This document shows positions 1 to 14,700 of a stretch of DNA of 64,000 bases, in pieces. The position numbers and the translations under genes are program-made. The stretch's first letter is position 1, and each line of letters opens with the position of its first letter. Origin of the DNA: Bagarius yarrelli (Eukaryota > Chordata > Actinopteri > Siluriformes > Sisoridae); contig VCAZ01000117.1 of NCBI GenBank assembly GCA_005784505.1, positions 641,501 to 705,500 of the forward strand. The letters are read 5' to 3'. Under the pieces are notes generated by a model. The model was given only the letters and a program-made list of their open reading frames with translations, had not been told where the DNA came from and searched no databases.

Positions 1-1290
1 TTACCTGCTAGGGCGAGCCTTTACCCTCTGTCTGGACCATGCCCCGCTTCATTTGCTTCACTGCATAGAGGATGCCAACGCGCAGATCACTTGTTTGTAT
101 CTGGCCCTAGAGTCGTTTACGTTTGCCTAGGGGCGCATATGGTGGTGGCAGACTTCCTGTTGCGAAAGAGAGGGGGGTTTAGTTGGCTACTGGATAGAAG
201 GCTCCCCGGCCTGAGTCGGGTGGTGGGGATATGTGAAAGGGGGGGAAAGCAGCGTGAAGAAGACAGCAGGGAAATTAATCATACCTACAGACAATTACAA
301 CACTAATTAACTGTGTAGTGGAGGTTAAGCAAGCGAGTGAGAGAGACGCCAGCACACAGTAGAGAAAAAATTATTAAAGCGAATCATAAGAATTTCGAAG
401 CAAACTGCCCCCAACATTTAGGGGAATATCTGTAACAGTAGCTCTGTGTCACCACTGTCATTGATTCGGGTCTAAGTGAAAAAGACAGAGCCATTAAATA
501 AAAGATCAGGGTTCAAACTCCCACTGATTGGCCCTTGAGCAAGGCTTCCCTGCTACAGAGGTGTGGACTCTTTGCTCCACTTCCAAGCTAAAAGACATAA
601 AGAAAAGAAGTCCATGGTGTTACAATGTGTGGCATCTTGTAGGATTCTAATTAAAACACACTCTGGTATTTTTTTTTTCATTATAGAATTATTTTCATTT
701 CAGAGAAGCTTATGTTTAGTGAATAATCAGTATTTAAATTAGTATTAACTTATTGTTTTCTTACCAATAACCCCAGGTTATACACACTCCAAACACACAG
801 AAATTTACTCAATATTAGACATCAATTTATTTTCGTCTATAGTCCAACAACTACATACAAACACACACCCTCTAAAGTGTTTACAGTCGTATGATTTAAA
901 GACTGACTACAGGATCTTCTTCTACAGGATGCAAAATTATCCTTTAGGGGCCTTAAGGAAATACTTTATACACACACACACACACACAAATATACAGAAT
1001 AAACAAAAAGAAAGGCACACACTGACATGACACTTACACATGATCTCAGAATTAAATAAAACTAAACAAAAGTATCTAATTGGTCGATAAATGTTTGGGT
1101 GGAACCTCGATGATCCTGTCTTTGTGAACAAAATAATAATAATAAATTTACATTTTTGCAGGTTTTTTTTTAAACCTTCAGTCGGTTTGACCTTTGATAC
1201 CCCCTTTGATTAGCATAGATATGAAGCCCTGATTCATTAATAATTAGCAGTGAGAATTTTTTATTAATGGACTTATTGCACAGGATGCAA
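1..1290. other. No gene recognised
   Basis: Downstream of the VMAT stop. Short open stretches are not convincing. An AC run lies at 960-990. The first 250 bases look vaguely like retrotransposon DNA but no domain could be named. Confidence 0.4.
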
Positions 1291-1296
1291 CATATC

Positions 1297-1462
1297 ACAT
1301 TTACAGCATTTAGCAGACACCCTTATCCAGGGCGAGTTACATTTATCTCTGTTATACAACTGAGTAATTTTGGGGTTAAGCGCGCCCAACAATGGCTGGA
1401 AATCGAACCCTGATCTTCCAGGTATCAGTTCAACACCTTAACCACTGCACTACCACCTCTCA
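1297..1462 (-). mobile_element. tRNA-derived SINE
   Basis: Minus orientation copy; tail at the left (tttagcagacacccttatcc), tRNA-like head at the right. Confidence 0.72.
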
Positions 1463-1510
1463 AAGAGAGAGCAGTCTGCATGTTTAGGTGCTTGATTTTA
1501 TACACCAGGA

Positions 1511-1893
<383 letters not shown>

Positions 1894-2670
1894 CATAAAA
1901 ATGTTTTTATTTTTTATTTTTGTTCAATTTATGGCATAAAAAGTAACTATGCATCAATGTTTGCTGAAAATATTCTGCATTTTTTTCCATTTCCAAGAGA
2001 CTAAATTGATGCTAAACCAAGGCATTATAATCAGATCCTCTACAGCAGTTTCTTATTGAACTGATCTAAACACCTGAAAGAAGGACACGTTTAAACAACA
2101 CAACACATATTTATAACTCTGAGCTGTTCTGTCCATCATTTTAGGAATCTAAATAATTTACTGATTAAATCTCAAACAATTGGTTGCAAATAAGACGACA
2201 CTGACATCTTAAAATCCTAGCTTAGACAGGAACATGTAACGAGCCCACAAAGAAGTTCAGCTTGAAGGCAACACTGAATGTAAACATCACATGAACTTCA
2301 GGTTGACTACAGATATTTCTTTTCTCTCTGTCTTTCGTCACATTTTACTTGTTGTTCTGTACAATTACCTTTCATTATTTAAAAAAAAAAATCACGTTTT
2401 TTAAGAACAGTCACCTTTGTAAGGCCATTTCAAGGTCACTTATGATTTTTTTCAACTCCACCTCAAATAAATACCTGGTACAACTTCCTCCACATATTAA
2501 AAATAAAAACCTGTGCTATCTGTAGCTGCTTTGCCTCCGTATAGTGCAGCATGTGACTTTTGTTGAAGAGTTTGCATATCGCCCCACCCTTAACATTAAC
2601 ACGAGTATCTTGTTATATTCTTGCTGGTGGCCAGAGGTGTTAGGGTGTCTAACGAAGAGGGTGAAGGTGT

Positions 2671-2775
2671 CTACTTTGGACCGTCCAAGTCCATCTCGAC
2701 TCCCGTCTGATAGCTGCAGCCCTGTGTGGAGTAGGAGCGTGTCTTTGTGGAGCAATTTGCATCCGCCAGCATGGC
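2671..2775 (-). CDS. slc18a2: VMAT-like last exon: C-terminal tail and stop
   Basis: Encodes AMLADANCSTKTRSYSTQGC and ends EMDLDGPK before a TAG stop. It aligns to AILMDHNCPIKTKMYTQ of human VMAT2. In VMAT2 this tail carries a dileucine-type sorting signal; Met-Leu stands at that place. Acceptor is attccttag, phase 0. Confidence 0.8.
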   Translation of the reverse strand, partial: AMLADANCSTKTRSYSTQGCSYQTGVEMDLDGPK

Positions 2776-3781
2776 CTAAGGAATAAAAAATTACAAGGAG
2801 CTGACGAAATTCAATTCAAACTTTATTTACACAGCACCTAACAATCTACCGAGTAGAACCTAGGTGCTGAACAAAGTGCTATATATGCAAATTATAGTCC
2901 CAAAATTAAAGTTAATAAAAATAATTGATGAAACAAAATATTAGAATAATAAAAAAATATGAAATCGTAAAAAGTAAATAGTACAAACTAAAACAAAAGA
3001 TAATAAAATTAAGCATAAAACACTTATAATGATACTAAATAAGCTAAAAAACTCTCTTGCACCTTCTACTGCAAAACAAAGACCTTGGTAAATAAATATG
3101 TTTTTAACAATTCCCTTTTAAAAGTAAGATCAGGAGGAAGTAAATTCCAAAGCTTAGGAGGTGTTATTAAGAATGCACGGTCACCCCTGGGTTTATACAT
3201 TGTTCTAGGTACTTCAAGCAGAGGACCTTGAAGTTTGTCCATTGGTGCGCAGATGGACAAGTAGGTTGGGGCCATGGCAGACAGAGTTTTAAAAACAAAT
3301 AGTAACATTTTAGAGCCAGTGGCTGTGGCAGAGACGAAAGGACCGAAGTGATGTGTGCACGCTTCTTGGTTCTTGTTAAGAGCCGTTCTACAGCATTTTG
3401 AAGCAGCTGTAGACGATGGAGCGAGGACTAAGTAATGGAAGATAAAGGGCAGTGCAATAATCCAATCTGGAACTTACAGAAGCGTGGATGGCTTTTTCTA
3501 TGTCTCTCATTAAAACAAAAGGCTTCACCTTAGATAGTAGAAGGAAAATAGACACCCACAATTATTCTCTGTCAGACTCAGAAAATTACTAGCCAACCAA
3601 GATTTATTTATATTATGTCAGTTAAACAGCTGGACTAAGACTGGAGTGCACTGAGTGAATCTGGCTTTAAAGGAACATATAATTGGATGTCGTCAGTGTA
3701 GAAGTGAAAGGAGATGTTGTATTTTCAGATGATATTAGCCCGGAGGTAATATATATATATATAATATTAAATTATTATATA

Positions 3782-3859
<78 letters not shown>

Positions 3860-6354
3860 AGAACAACACTGGGCCAAGTATCGATCCCTGAGGTACGCCA
3901 TATAGTTGAGAGATGCTTAAGAAAGAGGTGTTACCCCATTTCACGGAACAAACTTCTGTTTAACATAAAAGGCATGAACCAATCGAGCACTGTACCCTGG
4001 ATTCCAACCAGGTCAAAATACTCAAAAACAGCTGGGCACAGAGGAGCCTCAGCGCTTTCACGAATCTGTCCTATGAGGCCCTGTCTCACTGATGCTATTT
4101 TGTCCACAAAATAATTTTTCACAACAGTCTACAGAGTTATGAAGTGAATATGAAGCAACCAGTGTTTTAAACAGATCACAGGAACAAAAATGGTAATGAC
4201 ACTGACCATTTTTTTTTTCCTCGTTGGCTGGAGGGTTGCGGAGGAAGAAGCAGAGGGGAGCAAAACAGGATATTCACCAACCCAATGATGGTCATGAGCC
4301 ACGGGAACCCAATACTGATACTGCGGATGATAGCTCCACCGGCTGATGGACCTGCATCACAAAACACAATTATTTTACCACAGCAAATATTAATACTAAC
4401 TGATGTTAACAATTTTGTATATTAGATCTTATGTTATGAAATGTCAGTTTTATACAGCTGCACCTTCACCAACCTTCACCTAACTGATCACAACCATATT
4501 CATGTAATAAAATGCATTTGGTTTATTTTCCTGTTTTTTTGCACGTGAGGGCCTGCATCGTCGCAATCTTTTTTTGAATTTTAGAATTTATGGACTCTTG
4601 AGAATCAATCCAGGAATTGTTAGAGATTTTTTTTCCCCACCCCTACCTCTCACCGAATGCAAAGCCCAGGCACAAGGCCACATCAGCTATGGCATACACG
4701 CTCTCGTACACAGAGACGTGTCTTAGATCCACCAAGTAGCCCATGACTGGCAACATAGAGGAGTCCACCATGCCTAACACACACACACAAGAAAAAAGTA
4801 AGATTCAGTGAGCTTGGTTTTAGTAAACCAAACTGTAAAACTTTTAATCTGTATAACTATCCAGTGTCCCACGATTAGGATATGTTTTTATTTTAGTCTA
4901 GTTCTTTACAATTGGATGTCGTCAGTGTAGAAGTGAAAGGAGATATTGTATTTTCTAATGATATTGTCCATATCCTAATGGTATATATGCATATATAGGC
5001 AGAACAACACTGGGCCAAGTATCGATCCCTAATGTACACCATATAGTTGAGAGATGCTCAAGGAAGAAGTGTTACCCCATTTCACGGAACAAGCTTCTGT
5101 TTGACATGTAGGGTATGATTCAATCAAACACTGTACCCTGGATTCCAACCAGGTTTTTTAGCTGATAGATAAGAATCTTATGGTCTATGGTGTCGAAGGC
5201 TGCTGTGAGGTCTAAGAGGATCAGCTGGGGATGAGGATATGTTTTTATTTTAATCTAGTTCTTCTCAAATGTTTTACCTTACATCAACTCATCCATTTCT
5301 TATTATAAATAAATATAAGTATAAATACAAATCTTAGCATTTTCATTCTAAAATTTCAAGTGTAAAGCTGATTTTCAACAATGTTTATTTTGAAAGCACT
5401 ATAAATAAAACTAAAATAAAGTGAAATTTAAAAGAAGTTAATTCAAGTGTCCTTGAAAAGAAGCTAATTCAAGTGCTTTGTTCTTGTCCTTATTTCAAAC
5501 TAAAAAATAATAAGTATGCTTCTAGTTTACTGTTTCTGGACTAAACAAAGATACACTTAATAAAATTATACTTGAGTATTATTGGCCTATACTGAGAAAA
5601 ACCTATTATACTTGTATTATTTTAATAAAGGTTTGTACTAAATAAAACGAGTTTTAAGTACATTTACTTCATTTACACCTGAAGAATACTTAAAGCATAA
5701 CTCGAAAAACTAAAAAGTAGACTAGTACTGTACACCATAACTAGTACACTAACAGTATTTGTATCAACTTACTTCTAAGTGGACTTAACTGTTCCAGAAG
5801 TATAAAACTCTTTTAAGAGTTTAATAGTTCTCAATCTATTTAGAGTACAAATGTAATAAACTTAAAAATGTACAATTATACACTAAATAGTGGCCAATTT
5901 AATCCGAAGACGTGTTAAAATATCACATTTGCCAGTCCAACATTACTACAGTAACTTATTACAGTTAGTACAATTATAACTATACTATACTATACTATAC
6001 TATACTATACTATACTATACTAAAACTGTACTATGACTGTACTGTGTTATAATTTATAAACTTATAACTTAGTACAGTTACTCATTACAGGAAAATTAAT
6101 ACTTCAACTGCACTTTAGTTTACTTGATAAAATAAACTTTAGACTTAGAGATAAATTGTATACGTAAGTACAAGCTACAGCTGGTGGAAATCACAACTCC
6201 GGATCTTGTGTATGTTTTTATTAACCAACTCATAGCTTTGCTCTTACCGATTGCAAATCCGACTCCAAAGTTTGGCAGTATGAGTCTGTAGATGTCTTTC
6301 GCAAAAGGCACCTGTGAAGTAACAAATACACAACAATCCCAAATAAACAAACTA

Positions 6355-6397
<43 letters not shown>

Positions 6398-9006
6398 TGA
6401 GAGGGATGGGATTTTCTGTCTTTGTGTCACGGTACCACTCAACTCACCAGTGGTGTGCAGTCAGGGCCAGCAAGGCCTTCTCTGTTGGCCTAACCACTAT
6501 CAGAAGCACTGACCCTGTATACCTTATATAACCAGTCTGCTATCTTGTTACAGAAGAACAGACCAACATAAACCCTGCGTGTGCCGGTCTATTGCAGAAG
6601 CTGGTGGATTCACTGTGGAGAACTCAGGACTACACCTGTCAGCACCGCCGGTCTCCACTACCGCATCCACCGGTTCTATGGCACCTCTCTAACTTGCCAG
6701 TCCCAGAGCCTTTTCTGGATCATCCTCAAGATGCAGTCGCAATGATTTCTCACCGACAGTGCTAAAATCGCTTTTGTTGTATCTTTGAGCACAGGTATAG
6801 ATAGGCTTCTGTGGCCAGAATCCCTGTGGAAACAAGGCAAATCAGTGATGCAGCTTTATGAAAAAACCCGAAATATTCAGCAAGCCCTTCTGAGACGCTT
6901 CAGTAAGTGAAGGGGCTCGACACCATGGGTCTTAAGCGCTTTATCCAGTTCCTGATTTTCGTTGCAGAAAGTGGTAAAGGCTCTACTGTGGCCAACCGGG
7001 ACGTGTGATACCGGCATGTTCCACTCGACCCTTTGGCAGGTGTGTTTTTTGATACCTTTGCTAATGTTCGCTCATTAACCACTGTTGTACAGCTAACCAC
7101 AGGTCTCAGTGTGTTTCAGCGCAGGGAAAGCCGGCAACTTCATCTCCATGAGTTTTTAAGGTAAAAGCCTGATGTCTTATCTGACAGAAAATGGCCTAAG
7201 CAGGAAAGAGCTCAACCTGTTTTAAGGTCAATTAAAATTAAAGGCAAAAAAAATATATAGTAAGTCAACTTTTTTTGTTTTTTTTATTAGATATCAGTTG
7301 TCTGGGTTGCTTAGAATATTTCAGTATAATATATTTTGCTAAAGGTCACAACTCATGGTCTCTTTTACTTACACAGATTATGCTCAGCCCACCCAGCAAC
7401 ATCCCTATAAGAGAGCAAAGCCACCTAAAGAAGCAAAAGAAAATCTGATCAAACTGAATAAAATTAGAAAAGAAAGAAGGTGAGAATTGAATGCACAGTA
7501 ACAGTAACATAGGATGAGTAATATAACTATTGATTGATAAGGATGCAAATAAAGATGATAACTTGTTTTATAAGGGTGGCTTAGAAATGTTAAGGGAGAA
7601 ATGTCAAATGAACACTACATTATCACATAAATGACTCAAGGAGAAACAATACATTACTCATAGTATTTTTTGAGATAAACCCATCCCATCCAAATGCAGT
7701 TTTGGGTTATCACAAAGTTTAAAGCACGCAATTGTAATGATTGTCTTTTTACACTGCAGATTTAAGTTTTTATCCTCAGAAGAAATAATTCCCTTAGCTT
7801 CATAAAGACATCAAGTGGAAGACCTTGAGTGTCTTACACAGAGCTCTGACTTAACCCCACCGAACACTTTTGGGATAAACTGGGACACCGACTGCACGCT
7901 AGACCTCCTTACCAGATATCGGCTTAAGTATCACATTGTCTACTTGTCTAAACAAAATTCCCCTAAAAAACCAACATATACTTAAAGATTTCTGTAATCC
8001 TGTGCTAATGTTTATGTTCCCCAACAGACGATAAATGACCGTTGCGATAATTTTTTTTCCTTCGATGACCTTCTGGCAGCTTCAGAAGATTTTAGGCACT
8101 TTTCTGTAGTGTGACTTCTTCCATGTAGACCATTAAAACAACAACAAATAAAAGCGACAACTTCAAACCACCTCGAGGTGGAGTAAACGAGTACGGTGTA
8201 CAGAACTTATTGAGTTACGGAGGGAAAAGAAATGTTTTCACAAAGCCCAGTCCCTAGACAAACCCTTCCCTACAGGTACTGGAGAAGGGTACGGTCTATG
8301 CAGTATAGGACATCTTGCACTCTCAATGTTGTGGCGAGCACTCGAAGTACTTGGTCAACTGGGACAACCACAGCCCAAAAGAATGACTCTTGGTTCCCAG
8401 GCCGTCCAGCATGACATCAGGGGTCGAGGCTTTCAGGAGCGAACCGATGATTTTAGACACTTTCCTTTAGCGTGACTTCTACTATTACAACTGTTAAACC
8501 AACAACGAACAGAGGCGCCAAACCAGATGATAAAATTAGTGAGACAACTTCAACCCACCTTGAGAAAATGTGGAGTAAACGAGTACGGTGGACAGAAAAG
8601 CAAGAAAAGAAACTTATTGAGTTACAGAGGGAAAAAGAGTGTTTGTATAATGTGTCATTGTTGCTGTTTGTTTGCAGCCAGCTATCAATTAGCGAGAGAA
8701 TGCAGGGTACCGAAGGTGTTCTTATGAGTGCCGGTTTTTGACATTACAAATATCATAAAAGCCAAAGCATAATTCCTTTTAGTCGCGGAATGGCTGCAGA
8801 AAAAGATAGCAGGAGGCAAAAAATAAGACGACGAGAGAAAGTTTCATTTCCTCCATACCTTCCCATTTTGTTAGCCAGAACAGTGAAGATATTAGTCCCG
8901 ATCAGGTAAGAGATGCTGGCTGGCAAAAAGGCGACTCCTGGAAAAAAGAGAGAGAAAGAAAGATAGACAGAAAAAAAGAGAAAGAGATGGAAAAGGGAGC
9001 AAGAAA

Positions 9007-9038
<32 letters not shown>

Positions 9039-9163
9039 AGGAGACAGAGACATCTCTTTGCCTCTTTGTGGTCTTATCTGTCTGCATGTTTTATACCATC
9101 AATTTTTTATTACAACATATTCCATTCTGTTTTTCTGTCTCGTCAACACACAGGTCAGAGTGC

Positions 9164-9196
<33 letters not shown>

Positions 9197-11695
9197 ATTC
9201 TACCTAATTGCCATTTTTGAGAACACATAGTTTCCATCATCCAGATTGGCAGGGCGGGCTCCAGCATTGCAATGGCCATGTTAGAGAAACAAATAGACCC
9301 TGAAAGACACTAGTGTTAGGCATAGTGCTAACCACTAAGCCACCGTGCTGCCATTTGGCAGTTTGGCAGTGCCGAGAATCAAACTCAACCCAAAGCAACA
9401 CCTTAACCACTGAGCTACCACTTCCCTTCTTGTCCCTAACATCTAAACTATGCATATAAAACTATGTTACTGGTTTTATTTGCTCAAATGGAAATTAAAG
9501 TTGAAGTTATGTTGAGCACTTAAAGGCAGAGTTGGTGATTTGGTTCATAAACATTTTTGTTGTTTGCTGGTTAAAAGTCTCTCCAGATCCTTAAATATTA
9601 TTATAGGCTTTTCTACATATCCTTTTTTTTTGTTTGTCAGGACAATGAAGTTACTGCCTATAAAGTTGCAGAAATGAAAATAAAAATTGTCATCATCCTA
9701 AATAAATGGCTGAGGTTTTTCTTCGTTGTCTCCCCAATTATTTTAATGAAATCTTTCTCTTTTTTATCATTATGTAGTGTAACTTTTCACATGATCTGCG
9801 AAAAGGGTACACATCAAAATTCTCAGTTACTATTCTGACTCATCTGATTCAGCCATACAACATTCTAGAACTTTCCAGTCTCTATATATATATGTAGTAT
9901 CAAACTGGCAGAAATTACTTTGCAGAACATTTGAGACATGCCGATATGGACATGTGGGAAGTGGTAGCTCAGTGGTTAAGATGTTGGACTGCTAACCGGA
10001 AAATCAGGGTTTGATTCCCAGCATTACCAAGTTATCACTGTTGGACCCCTGAGCAAGGCCCCTAAACCCAAATTGCTCAGTTGTATAAAAGAAATAAATG
10101 TAAGTCGCTCTGGATAAGGATGTCTACCAAATGCCTTAAATATAAGTGTATCACTCTGTCACCGTCTGCCACATGCTGGGACAGTTCATAGCAGGCTTAC
10201 AAAGGACAGAATAAGATTGCACTTATACTGTAGATGAGATCAGGGTTCACGATGCCCTCCTTCTTTTATCTAGGTTGATCAAGTCAAAATGGACGTCTTT
10301 GTGTCACGATGTACTTCAATGTGTGATGTCAGTCGTTGTATGATGGAGAAAAATCATGGCTTATAGAACATAATGGTGGAAATTGTAAAAGGATTTTTGG
10401 TTATACAGTGCAAATCAAGGTGCCGCAAGAACATCGCTAATACAATTAGTTAACAACTTGAACCGAATGTCATATAGAAAAAATTTAATTATATGTCATA
10501 TAGAAAAAAATTATTGAAAGTCATATAGAAAAAAAGAATCTTGCTGCTGTTCAGCACCAAATGTTTTTGTCATGATCCATTGTTGTCATATAAAAGCTCA
10601 TATAAAAGTAAACACTTATAGTTATAAGGATTTGTACTGTAGTTTTTTGTAAGTATTTCTATTGTTACCTAGCCTACCAAGGGAAATATACATATATAAT
10701 CTTTTTTCAACAATTTATGCTCTTAAGTGTGTCTAAACATTCAACCAGTTAAACCAGTGTGGAAGACTGTCTTATCAGAGGTAAAAACTTCTTTTACTAT
10801 AAGCCAGCTGACAGAAAGTTGGTAATAATGCGTTATATTCACTAAAGTCATGTTTACTTTAGTGGATTTTTGAAAAAAGAGTAAATTTAATAGTTGGTTT
10901 AACCAGCCTTAATTTCCTTTTTTTCATATTTCAGTTCAGAACTTTTTGTTTCTCTTTGTTTGTAGTTATTGAGACCAGTCAGTGAAATAAATCTTATTAT
11001 TAAAAATTACTAAAAATCATTAAAATGCAGCAATATTAAAGACAAAAACTAAACTAATTACAAATATCCATGTATGAGGAAAATATGGATTATAGCGTCC
11101 CAAACGTTTTATTTTTAGACACTAATATATGTTTAATAAAAAAACAACAGTAGCAACATTAAAAATACTTTTCATTGCTCACCTCTGGGTTAATTTTCGA
11201 AGGTTGGAACACCAAGAGCTGCAGAGCTGAGAACAAATTCTAGTAAATGTTACCAGTTTCATACAAAGAAACACTAGTTCCCGGAGCACATACAGTATTA
11301 AAACTGCTGGTAGCATGTTAAGAAAAGTGTTTTTAAGTTCTGAACAGTGCTCCATTAAAATAATGTTTATTGCGGAAAATTAGAGGATAAAATTACAAGA
11401 TTTTACATCCATTTTTTAACATAGGCCTTCCAGAAGAACCTCTGTATTTAATCCTCATGTTGTTTTCCCAACAAGCATGCAACTTTTGTCCTCCTGATAG
11501 TTAAATGTTAGATAATAATAATGCTTTGTAGATTATATACATTAAGAACAAAAATTTAGAATAATTAAAATAGTCTTATGTTTGAATTTAGTGTTAACTC
11601 ACCACCATCTACCACTGCTAGAACAGCCAAGACCAGAAAAGGAGCTGTTTTTCCCACAAACTCGCACATCACACTGCCAAATGGCGGACCGACTG

Positions 11696-11743
<48 letters not shown>

Positions 11744-14700
11744 ACACATACACACACATATGTCCGTTTAGCAATCCTTGTGGGGACTCTCCATAGGTAT
11801 AATGGTTTTTATATTGTATAAACTGTATTTTCTATCACCCTAACCCTAAACCCAACCCTAACCCTAAACCCTAACCAGAAACTTTCTGCATTTTTACTTT
11901 CTCAAAAAATCTTTTCCTGTATGATTTAGAAGTTTTTCTACCCATGGGGACCTCAACTTTGGTCCCTACCATGACACGAGTCCCCATGAGTCTGTGTGTA
12001 TTCAGATTTAGGTCAGAATGTATAAACCCGTACACAGACACACACACACACAATGATCTTATGAAATTTAGCCAGAGAGTAAATGTATAATAGTGTTCAA
12101 CATAAAGTCATGATTAACTTTCTAAACACAAACACACACACGCTTAAAAAGGTTAAAATATACTAACTTAGTACTCCAATAGCAAGTCCTCCCAGTGCTA
12201 TGCCAATCACATTTCCTCTTTCCTCATCATCTGTATACACACTTGCCAGCATTCCCATACCTGTGCACACACACACAAACACATACACAAACTGTTTTTG
12301 AATTTATACATTTATATGTATGTGTTATGGGTGATCTTGTTAGTATGGACATTACAGGCCACAGAGGAGCAAGAAGAGCCGATGCCCTGCAGGGACCTGG
12401 CCAGAAACAGCAGTGCGTAGCTTGACGAGAAGGCAAACACTAAACAGTAATTATAAGACAGACAGATTTTAGGGATCACATGATCTCTATCTTGAAAGTG
12501 TGTGTGCATCCAATAGACAGATGATTAATGAAAAATAAAATAGCTAAAATTATATTTACAGCATTTAGCAGACGTCCTTATCCAGAGCTACTTACATTTA
12601 TCTCTTTTATACAACTGTGCGTTAAGGGCCTTGCACAGGGGCCCAACAGTGGTGGCTTGGTGGTGCTGGGAATCAAACTCCAGTCTTTCTGGTATCAGTC
12701 CAACACCTTAACCACTAAGCCACCACTTCCACACATTCCACATCAGCTACTAGAACTGCTTTACTGAGTAGAACTTTGGAAACTACTGTATTTTTTAATT
12801 CTCTGGATATGAGAAACATCTAAATTTACTCCAGAATCTCCTACAAGTCTTCACTTGGATTAGGATGTAGTAAATGTGTAAAAACTGTAACATAAATTAA
12901 CATTATTTTTCTTATTATTAAACCTTATTGAGCTTCGGACCAGGGCAGAGTCATTCATACCGTATAGAAATGTTTCATCAGAGGTTTAAAGTGGTCAGTT
13001 AAAGGGGACCAAATCGTGTCTTTAAAAAATGTCTCCCAAAGCATGAGAGTCACTGGGCCACTGTAATCTTTGTTACACACGTCTTTATACAAATGATTAA
13101 GACAGTAGGAGATAAATGTGCAGAATTGAGAATCTACTTACTGATCGTTGACAGGAACATGATACACACGCCGACAAACATCGGGATCTGGTAGCCTATT
13201 CTGCAAAAGCCAGGAGGTATATTTCCACTTTTTCTCTTTTAAGAAGCGACAGAACAGGAAAAAAATCATCCTCACTGCTCGAAGACTCTATTTTCATGGG
13301 GTTTTTTTTAGCATTTTTTTTAGAACAAATTCATTAGGACGCATCTGTCTTACTGTGCAAAATTGCTGTGAGACAAATTTTTAAGATAATGAATACTAAA
13401 AACACTGTACAAACATTTCTGACTTCGCTACAATGACCTTTTAGAACAGACATCAGATAATTAGAAATTCTACCATAATTGGAATAACTGTGTGTTAGAG
13501 AGAAAGAGTTTTGGGGTTTCTCATATGTTGTTGTGTGAGGTTATAATAAGGCTTTGATGGCCGTGTGTGTCTGTTTGTGTGTTTCATACCTGTTGGTCAG
13601 CGGTCCTATTAAAGGGTTAACGATGAGCTGCACAACAGCCTTTGAGGCAAACAAGAGTCCCACTCTGAATCAGAAATCAGTTTCTCCCTGATGAGCAAGC
13701 CGGGGGTGACGGTGGCAAGGAAAAACTGCCTGAGTGAAACTGGAAAAAACCTTGACAGGAACCAGACTCAATCTCACCTCATTTGGGTGAAAAACAAGTA
13801 GCAGTCCAACATCTTAACCACTAAGCTAACAGCTTTACCTGAGGTCATAAAGCTTTTTCTTCTCATACACTTTTACATGTACATCGCCTACGAAAAATTA
13901 CAAGATTTATGAGGTTATAAACCTTAAAAAATCCTGAGATTTTAACATTTGATCTTCCATTCATCAGTAGTGAGCTTCCACTAGCTATATTACTATATAC
14001 GCCAGATAATATCTATATAATATATCCAAGATAATTAATTCCCATTTTGTGGGAAAAAACTTACATGCCCAATTATTTTACATTACATTATTAGGTAGTT
14101 ATTTCTAATCACTTCCAGCGGCGGGTGGTGCATTCGGAACTCTTTCCCAGGCTGAGACAAGCTAGAGTTATCTCTGTGGTTAGCCAAACTCTCCTCACCA
14201 TGTCTTTTTTCCAGAATGGTCCACCTTAAAAACCTATTTTAAAGTATGTCCAACACCAAGTCAATTTCTCCTCCTCCGTCAGCTATTGTGGGCGTGAAAA
14301 TTCTAATTCGGTAGTCGAAGTGGGCTGTAACAGTTTTACTCTGATCAACCAATCAGAGACAGCGGGCCCCGTAAGGCAGTTTCAAAAATCTGATAAAAAA
14401 ACAGTCTTTAATAATATTACCCAATTAGCAATCTGCCGCTGCTAATATAGTTATAAGTTCCATGGGCAGCGCTACTGATTCTGAAGGCTTTGGCAGATAA
14501 GATTAACATGGCAGCACATAGAAACTGAAATCTGATTGGATAAAAAAATCTAACATCCACATACACGTACTGGAAGCAGTGCAGCAAGAGAAACACTACG
14601 AAATGGAGAGAATAAACTGTTGGGAATAAATTAATACAATTTAATGGAACAAATAATAGAATTTTGATTTGTAAATGTAGATCAGCTTCTGATAGTGTTT

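Larger units (their letters stand above)
9480..11180. other. VMAT intron stretch where one exon is missing
   Basis: Holds a SINE at 9955 and a short tandem repeat at 10465. The expected exon for the segment before TM7 was searched for on the minus strand and not seen. Confidence 0.5.

Noticed and set aside
11838..11876. Former chromosome end or fusion point
   Set aside because: The telomere-like run is short, imperfect and inside a dispersed repeat.
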